The position numbers were made by a program, and so were the translations under genes. Shown here piece by piece: positions 1 through 7,664 of a stretch of 64,000 bases of DNA (within the stretch, counting starts at the first letter, position 1; each line of letters opens with the position of its first letter). The notes beneath the pieces were generated by a model, which searched no databases, was not told the DNA's origin, and saw only the letters and a list, made by a program, of their open reading frames with translations. Source of the stretch: DTU089 sp964421815 (lineage in GTDB: Bacteria; Bacillota; Clostridia; Oscillospirales; Acutalibacteraceae); assembly GCA_964421815.1 (NCBI GenBank), contig CAYQYT010000002.1, positions 124,001 through 188,000 on the forward strand, read 5' to 3'.

Positions 1-1
1 C

Positions 2-916
2 GGTGTTCCCGTTTTTGAAATGGGTACCGAAAATCCCGTAAAAATTGCAAGGGAAGCAATAAAACTTGCAAAAGACAACGGTTATGATTATGTATTCCTT
101 GATACTGCAGGCCGTCTTCATATTGACGAACAACTTATGCAGGAACTCAAAGATATAAAAGCAGAGGTTAAGCCCCACGAAATTCTCCTTGTTATCGACT
201 CCATGTTGGGTCAGGATGCGGTTACGGTTGCTTCAAGCTTTAATGAGGCTCTCGGTATCGACGGCCTTGTACTTACGAAGTTGGACGGTGACACCCGAGG
301 CGGTGCGGCACTTTCCGCAAGAGCGGTTACGGGTAAGCCCATTAAGTTTATCGGTATCGGTGAAAAATTAGGGGATTTGGATGTGTTCCACCCGGACAGA
401 ATGGCAAGCCGTATTCTCGGTATGGGAGATGTGCTTTCCCTTATTGAAAAGGCGGAAACAGCCCTTGATGAAAAAAAGGCGGAGCAACTTGAAAAGAAAC
501 TGCGTGAAAACAAACTTGACCTTAACGATATGCTTGTGCAGTTCGAGGAAATGAAAAAAATGGGTCCTATGAAGGACATTATTTCATTGATTCCCGGACT
601 TAATAAAAAGATTAAGGACACGGATGTTGACGATAAGCAAATTGACTATACAATGGCGATTATACGCTCCATGACTATGAAAGAGCGGGAAAATCCCGAT
701 ATAATCAATCCGTCACGTAAAAGAAGAATTGCCGCGGGTTGCGGTATGCAGGTTGAAGATGTTAACAGACTTCTCAATCAATACCGTTCAATGCAAAAGT
801 TGTATAAACAACTTAACGGCAAAAATTCAAAGAAAATGATGAAACGTATGCAGCGTATGGGTATGGGCGGAGGAATGCCCGGCGGAATGGGCGGCATGGG
901 TGGATTCCCAATGTAA
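2..916 (+). CDS. ffh: Signal recognition particle protein Ffh, 5' end missing
   Basis: Ffh is the SRP54-type GTPase that binds 4.5S/6S RNA and nascent signal sequences and docks with FtsY at the membrane. The frame is already open at base 2 and enters inside the GTPase (G) domain with GVPVFEMGT, so about the first third of the gene lies outside the window. Visible motifs are the G3 element DTAGRLH, the G4 element TKLDGDT and the closing G-domain segment FIGIGEKLGDLDVF. They are followed by the M domain, which ends in a tail very rich in Met and Gly (MMKRMQRMGMGGGMPGG), typical of the signal-sequence binding groove. rpsP follows 68 bases downstream, the usual Firmicutes order. ftsY, its receptor, lies separately at 21.6 kb. 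Confidence 0.97.
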   Translation, partial: GVPVFEMGTENPVKIAREAIKLAKDNGYDYVFLDTAGRLHIDEQLMQELKDIKAEVKPHEILLVIDSMLGQDAVTVASSFNEALGIDGLVLTKLDGDTRGGAALSARAVTGKPIKFIGIGEKLGDLDVFHPDRMASRILGMGDVLSLIEKAETALDEKKAEQLEKKLRENKLDLNDMLVQFEEMKKMGPMKDIISLIPGLNKKIKDTDVDDKQIDYTMAIIRSMTMKERENPDIINPSRKRRIAAGCGMQVEDVNRLLNQYRSMQKLYKQLNGKNSKKMMKRMQRMGMGGGMPGGMGGMGGFPM

Positions 917-984
917 GTTTTTAAACACGGAAGTGTTTATTATAAATCAGTTTATTATTATTTAACTTTTCGGAGGTAATTAAA

Positions 985-1230
985 ATGGCAGTAAAAATTC
1001 GTCTTCGCCGTATGGGCGCAAAGAAAGCACCTTTCTATCGTGTAGTAGTTGCTGATTCACGTTATCCTCGTGACGGCAGATTCATCGAAGAAGTTGGTTA
1101 CTACAACCCCATCAGCGATCCCGCAGAAATCAAAATTGATGCAGAGAAAGTTACAAAGTGGATTCAGAACGGCGCACAGCCCACTGACACAGTTCGCGAC
1201 CTTCTCAAAAAAGAAAACATCATTAAGTAA
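985..1230 (+). CDS. rpsP: 30S ribosomal protein S16
   Basis: S16 is a small-subunit assembly protein. The 81-residue product begins MAVKIRLRRMGAKKAPFYR and contains the family core VVADSRYPRDGRFIEEVGYYNP, here cited only in part: the RDGR and GYYNP segments are intact. Length is normal for the family. The start has a strong ribosome binding site (CGGAGG) seven bases upstream. It follows ffh and is followed 14 bases later by the KH-domain gene, so the group is probably co-transcribed. Confidence 0.97.
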   Translation: MAVKIRLRRMGAKKAPFYRVVVADSRYPRDGRFIEEVGYYNPISDPAEIKIDAEKVTKWIQNGAQPTDTVRDLLKKENIIK

Positions 1231-1244
1231 TTAGGGTGACAACA

Positions 1245-1478
1245 ATGAAAGAATTACTCGAAACAGTAGCAAGGGGACTTGTTGAAGCTCCCGATGCAGT
1301 CGAGGTCACTGTTGACGAGCCCAATGAAGAGGGTGTAATAGTATATCATCTTCACGTGGGTCCCGACGATATGGGAAGAGTTATAGGCAAGCAGGGCAGA
1401 ATTGCAAAGGCAATCCGCACCGTTATGCGTGCCGCAGCTATTCGCAAGGATGTTAAGGTACAGGTCGATATCGACTAA
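1245..1478 (+). CDS. khpA: KH-domain RNA-binding protein KhpA
   Basis: KhpA is a small single-KH-domain RNA-binding protein that in other Firmicutes partners with KhpB/EloR and affects cell elongation and RNA metabolism. The product is 77 residues, the normal size. It shows the KH loop in GRVIGKQGRIAKAIR (GxxG type, here GKQG). I start it at ATG 1245, with AGGGTG upstream at a suitable distance; an in-frame GTG at 1236 has no room for a binding site. The position between rpsP and rimM matches ylqC of Bacillus. Confidence 0.93.
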   Translation: MKELLETVARGLVEAPDAVEVTVDEPNEEGVIVYHLHVGPDDMGRVIGKQGRIAKAIRTVMRAAAIRKDVKVQVDID

Positions 1479-1600
1479 TCAAAAGGCGTTTGTTTTTAGT
1501 GCATGGGCATTTTACACCTTTAGCGTGTATTTTTTGCGTTGAGGATTGAATTTTAGCCTGTGCATCTAAAATCACACGTCTTTTTAATTTTGGGTGAAAT

Positions 1601-2119
1601 ATGATTAAAGATTTTCTTGAAATCGGTCAGATTGTCAGCACTCACGGAATAAGGGGCGAAGTTCGTCTGAATCCCTGGTGCGATTCTCCCGAATTTGTAA
1701 AAAAATTCAAAACTTTTTACCGTGACGAAAAAGGGAAGGAATGTTTTAAGATTGTTTCCTGTCGCCCTCACGGTAATGTTGCCGTGCTTAAAATTGAGGG
1801 TGTTGATACGGTTGAGGCGGCGCAGAAATTACGTAACACCATTCTTTATATGAAACGTTCCGATGTGAATTTGCCCGAAGGTAAATGGTTTGTTTCGGAG
1901 TTAATTGGTTGCGCGGTTCTTGATGTTGACGATAACAGTATTTGCTACGGAAAAATCAAGGATGTTGAAAGTTACACCGCCAACGATGTCTGGTACATTG
2001 AAACTCCCGAGGGCAAGGAAGTGCTTATTCCTGCAATAAAGGATGTTGTTATTGAATGTAATGTTAAGGAAGAAAAAGCATACATTCGTCCGTTGAGGGG
2101 GCTTTTTGATGAGGATTGA
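1601..2119 (+). CDS. rimM: Ribosome maturation factor RimM
   Basis: RimM assists 30S maturation by binding S19 and the 16S rRNA head. The 172-residue product has the N-terminal barrel signature LEIGQIVSTHGIRGEVRL and the PRC-barrel region around WFVSELIGCAV and YETPEGKEVLIPAI-type sequence near the C-terminus. It begins with ATG after GGGTGAAAT. The last 11 bases overlap the start of trmD, which implies translational coupling. A gap of 122 bases from khpA shows only weak hairpins. Confidence 0.95.
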   Translation: MIKDFLEIGQIVSTHGIRGEVRLNPWCDSPEFVKKFKTFYRDEKGKECFKIVSCRPHGNVAVLKIEGVDTVEAAQKLRNTILYMKRSDVNLPEGKWFVSELIGCAVLDVDDNSICYGKIKDVESYTANDVWYIETPEGKEVLIPAIKDVVIECNVKEEKAYIRPLRGLFDED

Positions 2120-2840
2120 TATTTTAACATTGTTCCCCGAAATGTGTGAAGCCGTAATGGGCGAAAGTATAATCGGCAGGGCAAGAAAAGCGGGAAAAGT
2201 GGAGATGAATTTCCATCAAATTCGCGATTTTGCCGTAAATAAGCACAATCAGGTTGACGATACTCCCTACGGGGGAGGCGCGGGAATGCTTATGATGGCA
2301 CAACCCATTTATGACTGTTTCAAAAAGGTGGAGGGTGAAATCGGTGCAAAGCCACATTTCATATATATGTCCCCTTGCGGAAAAACACTCAACCAGGAAA
2401 GAGTGAAAGAACTTTCACAAATGGAGAATATTGCAATTCTCTGCGGTAGGTATGAGGGTGTTGACCAGAGAGTTATCGACGAAATTGTGGATGAGGAAAT
2501 TTCAATAGGGGACTACGTGGTTACGGGCGGTGAAATGCCCGCCATGATTTTAGCGGACGCCATTTCACGTATGCTTCCCGGTGTTCTTTCGGAGCCGGAG
2601 GGATTTATGGGCGAAAGCCACTATTCCTCCCTTTTGGAATACCCCCAATACACAAAACCACCTGTCTGGCACGGTGTTGAAGTGCCGGAGGTACTGACTT
2701 CGGGACATCACGCACATATTAAAAAGTGGCAGAGGGAAAGGGCCATTGAAAGAACTCTTGAAAGAAGACCCGAACTTTTGGGAAATGCGGAATTGGACAA
2801 GGGTGAACGTGCTTTCCTTGAGGAATTGAAGAATAAATAG
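2109..2840 (+). CDS. trmD: tRNA (guanine-N1-)-methyltransferase TrmD
   Basis: TrmD methylates G37 at N1 in tRNAs reading CNN codons, using S-adenosylmethionine and a trefoil-knot SPOUT fold. The 243-residue product begins MRIDILTLFPEM. It carries the knot segments YMSPCGKTLNQ, LCGRYEGVDQRV and IGDYVVTGGEMPAM, then the C-terminal arm ending in basic and acidic helices. ATG 2109 lies inside the end of rimM, and a TTG three bases earlier is less likely. In most Firmicutes rplS follows trmD; here it does not. Confidence 0.97.
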   Translation: MRIDILTLFPEMCEAVMGESIIGRARKAGKVEMNFHQIRDFAVNKHNQVDDTPYGGGAGMLMMAQPIYDCFKKVEGEIGAKPHFIYMSPCGKTLNQERVKELSQMENIAILCGRYEGVDQRVIDEIVDEEISIGDYVVTGGEMPAMILADAISRMLPGVLSEPEGFMGESHYSSLLEYPQYTKPPVWHGVEVPEVLTSGHHAHIKKWQRERAIERTLERRPELLGNAELDKGERAFLEELKNK

Positions 2841-3157
2841 GTGGGTAATACCCGTTTCCTTGTATCCGAAATAGGAAAAATCACCAATAAATAACAATTA
2901 AAGTGCAAATAGATTGAATAATTGTTTATGTTCAATAATAACTATTGACATTTGTAGTTAACTTGCACAAAACAAGCCTTGTAAAAATAAAAAGGTTTAG
3001 TATTCCAACCGAATTATCGGTTTTTTAGGAAAAGGTTGGTCTTTTTTCGTTGACTAAAAATAATTTGGTGGTATAATATATTAAGTGACTTGCAGTATTG
3101 CATAGGTAACAACTAATAGAAATTAAATGTTATAATTTTGAATGTGGGAGAATTATT
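2841..3157 (+). other. 317-base intergenic region between trmD and the HPr gene
   Basis: No coding frame of note is visible. The right half holds a good vegetative promoter for the HPr gene (annotated separately). The left half is AT-rich and contains a lone TTGACA at 2945-2950 that lacks a matching -10 at 17 bases. rplS, which usually sits here, is absent. Confidence 0.6.
3050..3077 (+). promoter_or_regulatory. Sigma-A type promoter of the HPr gene
   Basis: TTGACT (3050-3055) and TATAAT (3072-3077) are separated by 16 bases. Transcription would start about 70 bases before the HPr start codon. Confidence 0.75.
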
Positions 3158-3424
3158 ATGTACGTTAAAGATGTAACAGTTAAAAATCAGGTAGGTCTTC
3201 ATGCACGTCCCGCTACTTTCTTTATTCAGAAAGCTAACGAGTTTAAGTCATCCATTTGGCTTGAGAAAGAAGAAAGAAGAGTTAACGCAAAGAGCCTTCT
3301 CGGTGTTCTTTCTCTCGGTATTATGGGCGATACGGAAATTCGCATTATCGCAGGCGGTGTTGATGAGGAGCAGGCTGTTAATGCTCTTGTTGCATTGGTT
3401 GAAAGCGGTTTCGCTGAGGCTTAA
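3158..3424 (+). CDS. ptsH: HPr-family phosphocarrier protein
   Basis: HPr passes phosphate from enzyme I to sugar-specific EIIA proteins and, when phosphorylated on Ser46, acts as a co-regulator for CcpA. The 88-residue product has the active histidine at exactly position 15 (GLHARPAT) and a serine at exactly position 46 (NAKSLLGV), so both classic sites are kept and this is not a Crh-type protein lacking His15. It is monocistronic: its own promoter lies upstream and a strong terminator follows. No enzyme I or EII gene is in the window. Confidence 0.92.
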   Translation: MYVKDVTVKNQVGLHARPATFFIQKANEFKSSIWLEKEERRVNAKSLLGVLSLGIMGDTEIRIIAGGVDEEQAVNALVALVESGFAEA

Positions 3425-3439
3425 TTCGGTTAATACTAA

Positions 3440-3472
3440 AGCGGTAAAGGTTTTCCTTTACCGCTGTTTTTT
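3440..3472 (+). terminator. Intrinsic terminator after the HPr gene
   Basis: A perfect 11-base stem (AGCGGTAAAGG / CCTTTACCGCT) with a TTTT loop is followed by GTTTTTT. Confidence 0.92.
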
Positions 3473-3490
3473 ATAGTGGGAGGTGAGTAT

Positions 3491-5326
3491 ATGGAGCAAA
3501 GGCTGAGAAGACTTAAAGACAAGGCAAACAAATTACCCTTGAGTCCGGGGGTATATATTATGAAGGACAAAAAGAATGAAATAATATATATCGGCAAAGC
3601 AAAGGCTTTGAAAAATCGGGTCAGTCAATATTTCGGCGCCCAGGAAAAGCATCTTCCCAAGGTTAGAAAAATGGTGGAGAATGTTCAGGATTTCGACTAT
3701 ATACTTACCGATAGTGAGTTTGAAGCCCTTGTACTTGAATGCAGTCTTATTAAACAGAATACACCTAAATATAATATTCTTTTAAAGGACGATAAGGGTT
3801 TCAGCTACATTAAGGTAACAAAAGGGGAGTGGCAGAATATTTACCCCGTACTTCAAAAGGATGATGAGAACGCGGAGTATATAGGTCCCTATACTGCGGG
3901 ATTTTCCGTGACCCGTGCCGTAGAAGAAGCGAAAAAGGTATTTAAACTGCCCACTTGTTCCAAGGTTTTTCCCCGGGACATCGGTAAAGGCCGTCCCTGT
4001 CTGAATTACCACTTGGGAATATGTTGCGCCCCCTGTTCGGGAAAATTAAAAAACAGTGATTACAAGAAAAATGTTGAGGATGCTCTGGGATTTTTGAAAA
4101 ACGGAAGCAAAGAAACCGTAAGACGTTTAACGGAGCAGATGAACATTGCTTCGGAGAATCTTGAGTTTGAAAAAGCGGCAAAAATCCGCGATACAATACG
4201 AAGCATAGAAAAGGTGGGAAGCAATCAAAAGGTTGTTTCTTCCACTTACAAGGAACAGGATGTTTTCGCCCTTTCGGTTATGGACGGAAAAGCCTGTTTT
4301 GCGGTGCTTCGTTTTGAGGATAACCGACTTTTTGACAGCGAACATTTCTTTGCGGATGAGGGGGATAAAATCCCCGAAATGAGAGCCGAGTTTATTACTT
4401 CCTATTATTCAATGAACAGAAAAATTCCCCCGAGAATTGAAATTGACGGAGAAATTGAAGATGAGGAAAGTGTTGAAAAATGGCTTTCTGAAAAACGGGG
4501 GACAAATGTCAGCATAGTTGTACCCCAAAAGGGTGTTCAGGCAAAACTTGTTGAAATGTGCAAATCAAATGCTTCCCAAAAACTTCTGGAAAAGTACAGA
4601 GTTAATGACAGAAACAGGGAGGCACTTGAAGAACTTGCACTTCTTTTAGGTCTGTCAAAAATACCCGAATATATTGAAGCCTACGATATTTCCCACACGG
4701 GCGGAAGTGATAATGTTGGGGGAATGGTTGTTTTCAAGGACGGTAAACCTCTTAAAGCCGCATACCGCCGCTTTGCCGTAAAGGGCTTCAGCGGTCAGGA
4801 TGATTACCGCTCTATGAATGAGGTGCTTTCACGGCGGTTTGACGAGTATTATAAGCATAAAGAAAAAGGCGAAACCGTCGGCTTTGCACGGCTTCCCGAT
4901 TTAATACTCCTTGACGGTGGCAAAGGACAGGTCAACGCAGTTCTTCCGCTTTTAAAGGAATATAATATAGACGTTCCTGTTTTCGGTATGGTGAAAAACA
5001 GTAAACACAGAACATCGGCTATTTCGACTGCGGGGGGAAGAATAGACTTCAATGCGCGGAAAAAAGCCTTTGCCCTTGTTACGAATATTCAGGATGAGGT
5101 TCACAGATTTTCCGTTGCCTATCATCATAAAAAACACACTAAATCCGCCCTCACCGCCTCCCTTACGGATATAAAGGGAATAGGCGAAAAGAAAGCAAAG
5201 AATCTTATAATTAAATTCAAAACAATGGATGCCATCGGGAAAGCCGCCAAAGCGGAACTGATGAGTGTTCCCGGTATTACCGAAGCAAATGCGGAAGAAA
5301 TTATAAAGGCATTTAAAGGCGAATAA
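3491..5326 (+). CDS. uvrC: Excinuclease ABC subunit C
   Basis: UvrC makes both incisions around a lesion in nucleotide excision repair. The 611-residue product has the GIY-YIG nuclease at the N-terminus (PGVYIMKD then IYIGKAKALKNRV), a cysteine-containing loop near residue 160-180, the UVR motif (FEKAAKIRDTI), the RNase H-like second nuclease (EAYDISHTGG, LILLDGGKGQVNA) and C-terminal helix-hairpin-helix repeats (LTDIKGIGEKKAKNL, MSVPGITEANAEEI). I use ATG 3491, preceded by GGGAGGTGAG; an in-frame GTG at 3476 overlaps the binding site region. It stands alone here, without uvrA or uvrB. Confidence 0.97.
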   Translation: MEQRLRRLKDKANKLPLSPGVYIMKDKKNEIIYIGKAKALKNRVSQYFGAQEKHLPKVRKMVENVQDFDYILTDSEFEALVLECSLIKQNTPKYNILLKDDKGFSYIKVTKGEWQNIYPVLQKDDENAEYIGPYTAGFSVTRAVEEAKKVFKLPTCSKVFPRDIGKGRPCLNYHLGICCAPCSGKLKNSDYKKNVEDALGFLKNGSKETVRRLTEQMNIASENLEFEKAAKIRDTIRSIEKVGSNQKVVSSTYKEQDVFALSVMDGKACFAVLRFEDNRLFDSEHFFADEGDKIPEMRAEFITSYYSMNRKIPPRIEIDGEIEDEESVEKWLSEKRGTNVSIVVPQKGVQAKLVEMCKSNASQKLLEKYRVNDRNREALEELALLLGLSKIPEYIEAYDISHTGGSDNVGGMVVFKDGKPLKAAYRRFAVKGFSGQDDYRSMNEVLSRRFDEYYKHKEKGETVGFARLPDLILLDGGKGQVNAVLPLLKEYNIDVPVFGMVKNSKHRTSAISTAGGRIDFNARKKAFALVTNIQDEVHRFSVAYHHKKHTKSALTASLTDIKGIGEKKAKNLIIKFKTMDAIGKAAKAELMSVPGITEANAEEIIKAFKGE

Positions 5327-5328
5327 AA

Positions 5329-5356
5329 AAGGAACGGACTGAAAAATCCGGTCCTT
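5329..5356. terminator. Convergent terminator between uvrC and the NUDIX gene
   Basis: An AAGGAACGGA / TCCGGTCCTT stem with one mismatch sits between two converging genes. A-rich and T-rich flanks on either side allow it to work in both directions. Confidence 0.7.
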
Positions 5357-5358
5357 GT

Positions 5359-5838
5359 TTATTTATATTGTAAATCCCAATGGGGTTCGCCATCCGAATT
5401 CTCTTTCATTTTCGGATTCCAACTGCAAAAAATTTCAGAATGGGTATCTGTTAAAAACATGGGTAAATATCTATCAAAATTCGGTGAAAGATTCATATTC
5501 TTTAAACTTTCAAGGGAGGTAAAAAACACTTCACCCTCTTCGGTTTCGTTTATTAATTCCCCCGAATAATCCCGGGTTTTATAGAACATGACAATGTATT
5601 TATCGTCATTTTCGGTGTTGTGCCAATGAACTATACCGCAGAATTTCAAATTCTTTACGGTGAGCCCCGTTTCCTCTTTAACCTCTCTTACGGCACTGTC
5701 ATAAAAACTTTCGCCGTTTTCTACGTGACCGCCGGGAAAGGATATACCGCACCAGTTTTTAACCCTTTTTTGTACCAAAACCTCTTCTGTTTCGGGATTT
5801 TGCACCATAACCATATTTGTTAATTCTATTTTACTCAT
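5359..5838 (-). CDS. NUDIX hydrolase (MutT-like)
   Basis: NUDIX enzymes cleave nucleoside diphosphates linked to another group; MutT members remove oxidised dGTP. The 159-residue product contains a complete NUDIX box, GGHVENGESFYDSAVREVKE followed by ETGL, with all catalytic glutamates present. The start at 5838 (MSKIELTNMVMV) is preceded by AAAGTGA and matches where the family fold begins; the open frame extends 34 codons further upstream without a better site. The substrate cannot be read from the sequence. It is transcribed toward uvrC and away from rsmD. Confidence 0.88.
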   Translation of the reverse strand: MSKIELTNMVMVQNPETEEVLVQKRVKNWCGISFPGGHVENGESFYDSAVREVKEETGLTVKNLKFCGIVHWHNTENDDKYIVMFYKTRDYSGELINETEEGEVFFTSLESLKNMNLSPNFDRYLPMFLTDTHSEIFCSWNPKMKENSDGEPHWDLQYK

Positions 5839-5947
5839 ATTACAAATCACTTTCTTTTTTGCTGTTTGTATTTTATCATTGCCGTTTATTGTTGTCAAAT
5901 TCACTAACGGTAGATTTTGGCTTTTTGCCGATAAATTCAATTAAAAC

Positions 5948-5976
5948 TTGACAAATCCCTCAAATAAATGTAATAA
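5948..5976 (+). promoter_or_regulatory. Promoter of the rsmD-coaD group
   Basis: TTGACA (5948-5953) is followed after 17 bases by TAATAA (5971-5976), with an overlapping TAATAT at 5974-5979. Confidence 0.6.
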
Positions 5977-6045
5977 TATAATGATTTTATATGTCAAGGT
6001 ATAACCTGACGGCATTATAAATAAAATTTACGGAGGTGGAGGTCA

Positions 6046-6582
6046 GTGCGTGTTATAACCGGTTCTGCCCGGGGAAGACGATTAAAAACTCTTGATGGCG
6101 ACAGCGTAAGACCTACAACCGATAAAGTTAAGGAATCCATATTCAATATAATTCAGTTTGATATTGAGGGCAGGCGGATTCTTGATATGTTCTGCGGTTG
6201 CGGACAGTTAGGTATTGAAGCCTTGAGCCGCGGTGCCGTTTCGGCAGTGTTTGTTGATATTTCAAGAGCTTCAATTTCCGTAACCGAGGAAAATCTTGAG
6301 TCAACGGGATTCAGGAATATTTCCAAAACCGTTCTGGCAAATTCCTTGGAATACCTTGACAGAACATCGGAGATTTTCGATGTTGCGTTTCTCGACCCAC
6401 CGTACAGAGCGGGGATTATGGCGGATGCAATAGAAAGAGTCAGACTTCATATTGCGGACGGCGGTATAATCGTCTGTGAAACATCGGCGGAGGAGATTCT
6501 TCCCGAAAGAATTGAGGGCTTCTCATCAAAACGCTATAAATACGGAAAAATTGCTTTGACCGTATATAGAAAGGATGCTTAA
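6046..6582 (+). CDS. rsmD: 16S rRNA (guanine(966)-N2)-methyltransferase RsmD
   Basis: RsmD methylates G966 of 16S rRNA in the assembled 30S subunit. The 178-residue product starts at GTG after a strong GGAGGTGGAGG. It shows the family's opening MRVITGSARGRRL, the substrate motif RPTTDKVKESIFN, the SAM-binding segment ILDMFCGCGQLGIEALSRG and the catalytic tetrapeptide DPPY. The DMFCG segment replaces the more common DLFAG but keeps the glycine. coaD follows directly, a very common pairing. Confidence 0.95.
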   Translation: MRVITGSARGRRLKTLDGDSVRPTTDKVKESIFNIIQFDIEGRRILDMFCGCGQLGIEALSRGAVSAVFVDISRASISVTEENLESTGFRNISKTVLANSLEYLDRTSEIFDVAFLDPPYRAGIMADAIERVRLHIADGGIIVCETSAEEILPERIEGFSSKRYKYGKIALTVYRKDA

Positions 6583-6583
6583 A

Positions 6584-7072
6584 ATGGGTAAAACGGTAGT
6601 GTGTCCCGGTAGCTTTGACCCTTTGACCATCGGACATCTTGATATAATAACGCGCTCGGCAAAACTTTTTGATAAGGTTATTGTTGTTGTAATGCGTAAT
6701 CCTAATAAGAATGTGGGTAGTTTTACAACGGAGGAACGTGTTGATTTTATAAAACGTTGCACCAAGGACTTGGAAAATGTTTTCGTTGACAGTTATGCGG
6801 GACTCCTTGCGGATTATGTTCGCGAAAAGGGTGCCTCTGCTGTTGTTAAAGGCTTGCGCGCTATTTCAGACTATGACGATGAGTTCCGTCAGGCTTTGAC
6901 CAACCAAAAACTCAATCCTGAAATGGAAACGATTTTTATGGTTTCTAACTCGGAGCATATGTTTTTAAGCTCCAGTGTAGTAAAACAAGTTTGCAGTTTG
7001 GGTGGGGATGTTTCAACTTTTATACCCGCCGAAATCTGTGACGATATAGTAAAAAGATTATCCCGAAAATAA
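6584..7072 (+). CDS. coaD: Pantetheine-phosphate adenylyltransferase
   Basis: CoaD transfers AMP from ATP to 4'-phosphopantetheine, the penultimate step of coenzyme A synthesis. The 162-residue product has the nucleotidyltransferase T/HxGH motif in CPGSFDPLTIGHLDI and the second motif in FLSSSVVKQV (ISSxxxR family region, with K in place of R). ATG 6584 is chosen because AAAGGA lies eight bases upstream; an ATG at 6575 abuts that site. The gene begins one base after the rsmD stop, so translation is probably coupled. Confidence 0.95.
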   Translation: MGKTVVCPGSFDPLTIGHLDIITRSAKLFDKVIVVVMRNPNKNVGSFTTEERVDFIKRCTKDLENVFVDSYAGLLADYVREKGASAVVKGLRAISDYDDEFRQALTNQKLNPEMETIFMVSNSEHMFLSSSVVKQVCSLGGDVSTFIPAEICDDIVKRLSRK

Positions 7073-7093
7073 CATTGAAAGGAAGTTTTTATA

Positions 7094-7651
7094 ATGGGTA
7101 CAAGTATTGTAGAAAAATCTCTTGCTGATATGGAGCAGCTTATTGATGAGGCAAAATCAGTTCCTTTTTCAACAAAAACACTTATGGATACAGAGGAACT
7201 TGCAAGACTCATTGAGGATATTCGTCTTAATATGCCCGAGGAAATTACTCAGGCAAAGAGAATTGCTCAGGAAAGACGCGATATTCTTGACCAGGCTCAA
7301 ATTGAGGCGGAAGATATTGTGAATAAAGCCCGTCAAAGAGCGGATATTATGGTTGAAGAACATCAAATTACAAAAGAGGCAAAAAGTGCCGCGGAGGATA
7401 TTTTCCGTCAGACAAAGGCTGAGGCAGATGCACTCCTTACTTCTTCAAAACAGCGCGCAGAAGATATGATGGCAAAGGCTGAAAAATGGTCAAACGACAT
7501 CAGAAGAAACGCAAGTTCCTATGTTGAAACAATTATCAGAGATACTGATGAAACTCTTACAAACAGTGTTAACGATATCAGAAAACTCCGTCAGAGTGTT
7601 AAAGAGGCTCTTGCACATAACGGTGCGGCAAGACCCGGTTTTGACGATTAA
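7094..7651 (+). CDS. Coiled-coil protein of unknown function
   Basis: The 185-residue product is soluble and charged, and it has no signal peptide or membrane segment. Residues about 35-175 are nearly continuous helix, rich in Ala, Glu, Gln, Arg and Lys, with heptad character (for example AKRIAQERRDILDQAQIEAE). Proteins of this type next to coaD in Clostridia are often labelled ATPase or V-type subunit H, but I see no nucleotide-binding motif and regard those names as compositional similarity. A cytoskeletal or DivIVA-like scaffolding role is possible. It lies 14 bases before the PASTA pseudokinase gene, so the two may act together. Confidence 0.75.
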   Translation: MGTSIVEKSLADMEQLIDEAKSVPFSTKTLMDTEELARLIEDIRLNMPEEITQAKRIAQERRDILDQAQIEAEDIVNKARQRADIMVEEHQITKEAKSAAEDIFRQTKAEADALLTSSKQRAEDMMAKAEKWSNDIRRNASSYVETIIRDTDETLTNSVNDIRKLRQSVKEALAHNGAARPGFDD

Positions 7652-7664
7652 GGTGATTTTATAA

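Noticed and set aside
917..945. AAACAC/GTGTTT hairpin between ffh and rpsP.
   Set aside because: A short stem without a clear T-run; ffh and rpsP are normally co-transcribed.
1510..1535. TACAC/GTGTA hairpin with six T before rimM.
   Set aside because: The stem has only five AT-rich pairs and lies within a probable operon, so it is too weak to call a terminator.
2945..2950. A perfect TTGACA between trmD and the HPr gene.
   Set aside because: No acceptable -10 lies 16-18 bases downstream.
7094..7651. The name V-type ATPase subunit for the coiled-coil protein.
   Set aside because: The resemblance is compositional, and there is no V-type gene cluster or nucleotide-binding motif.
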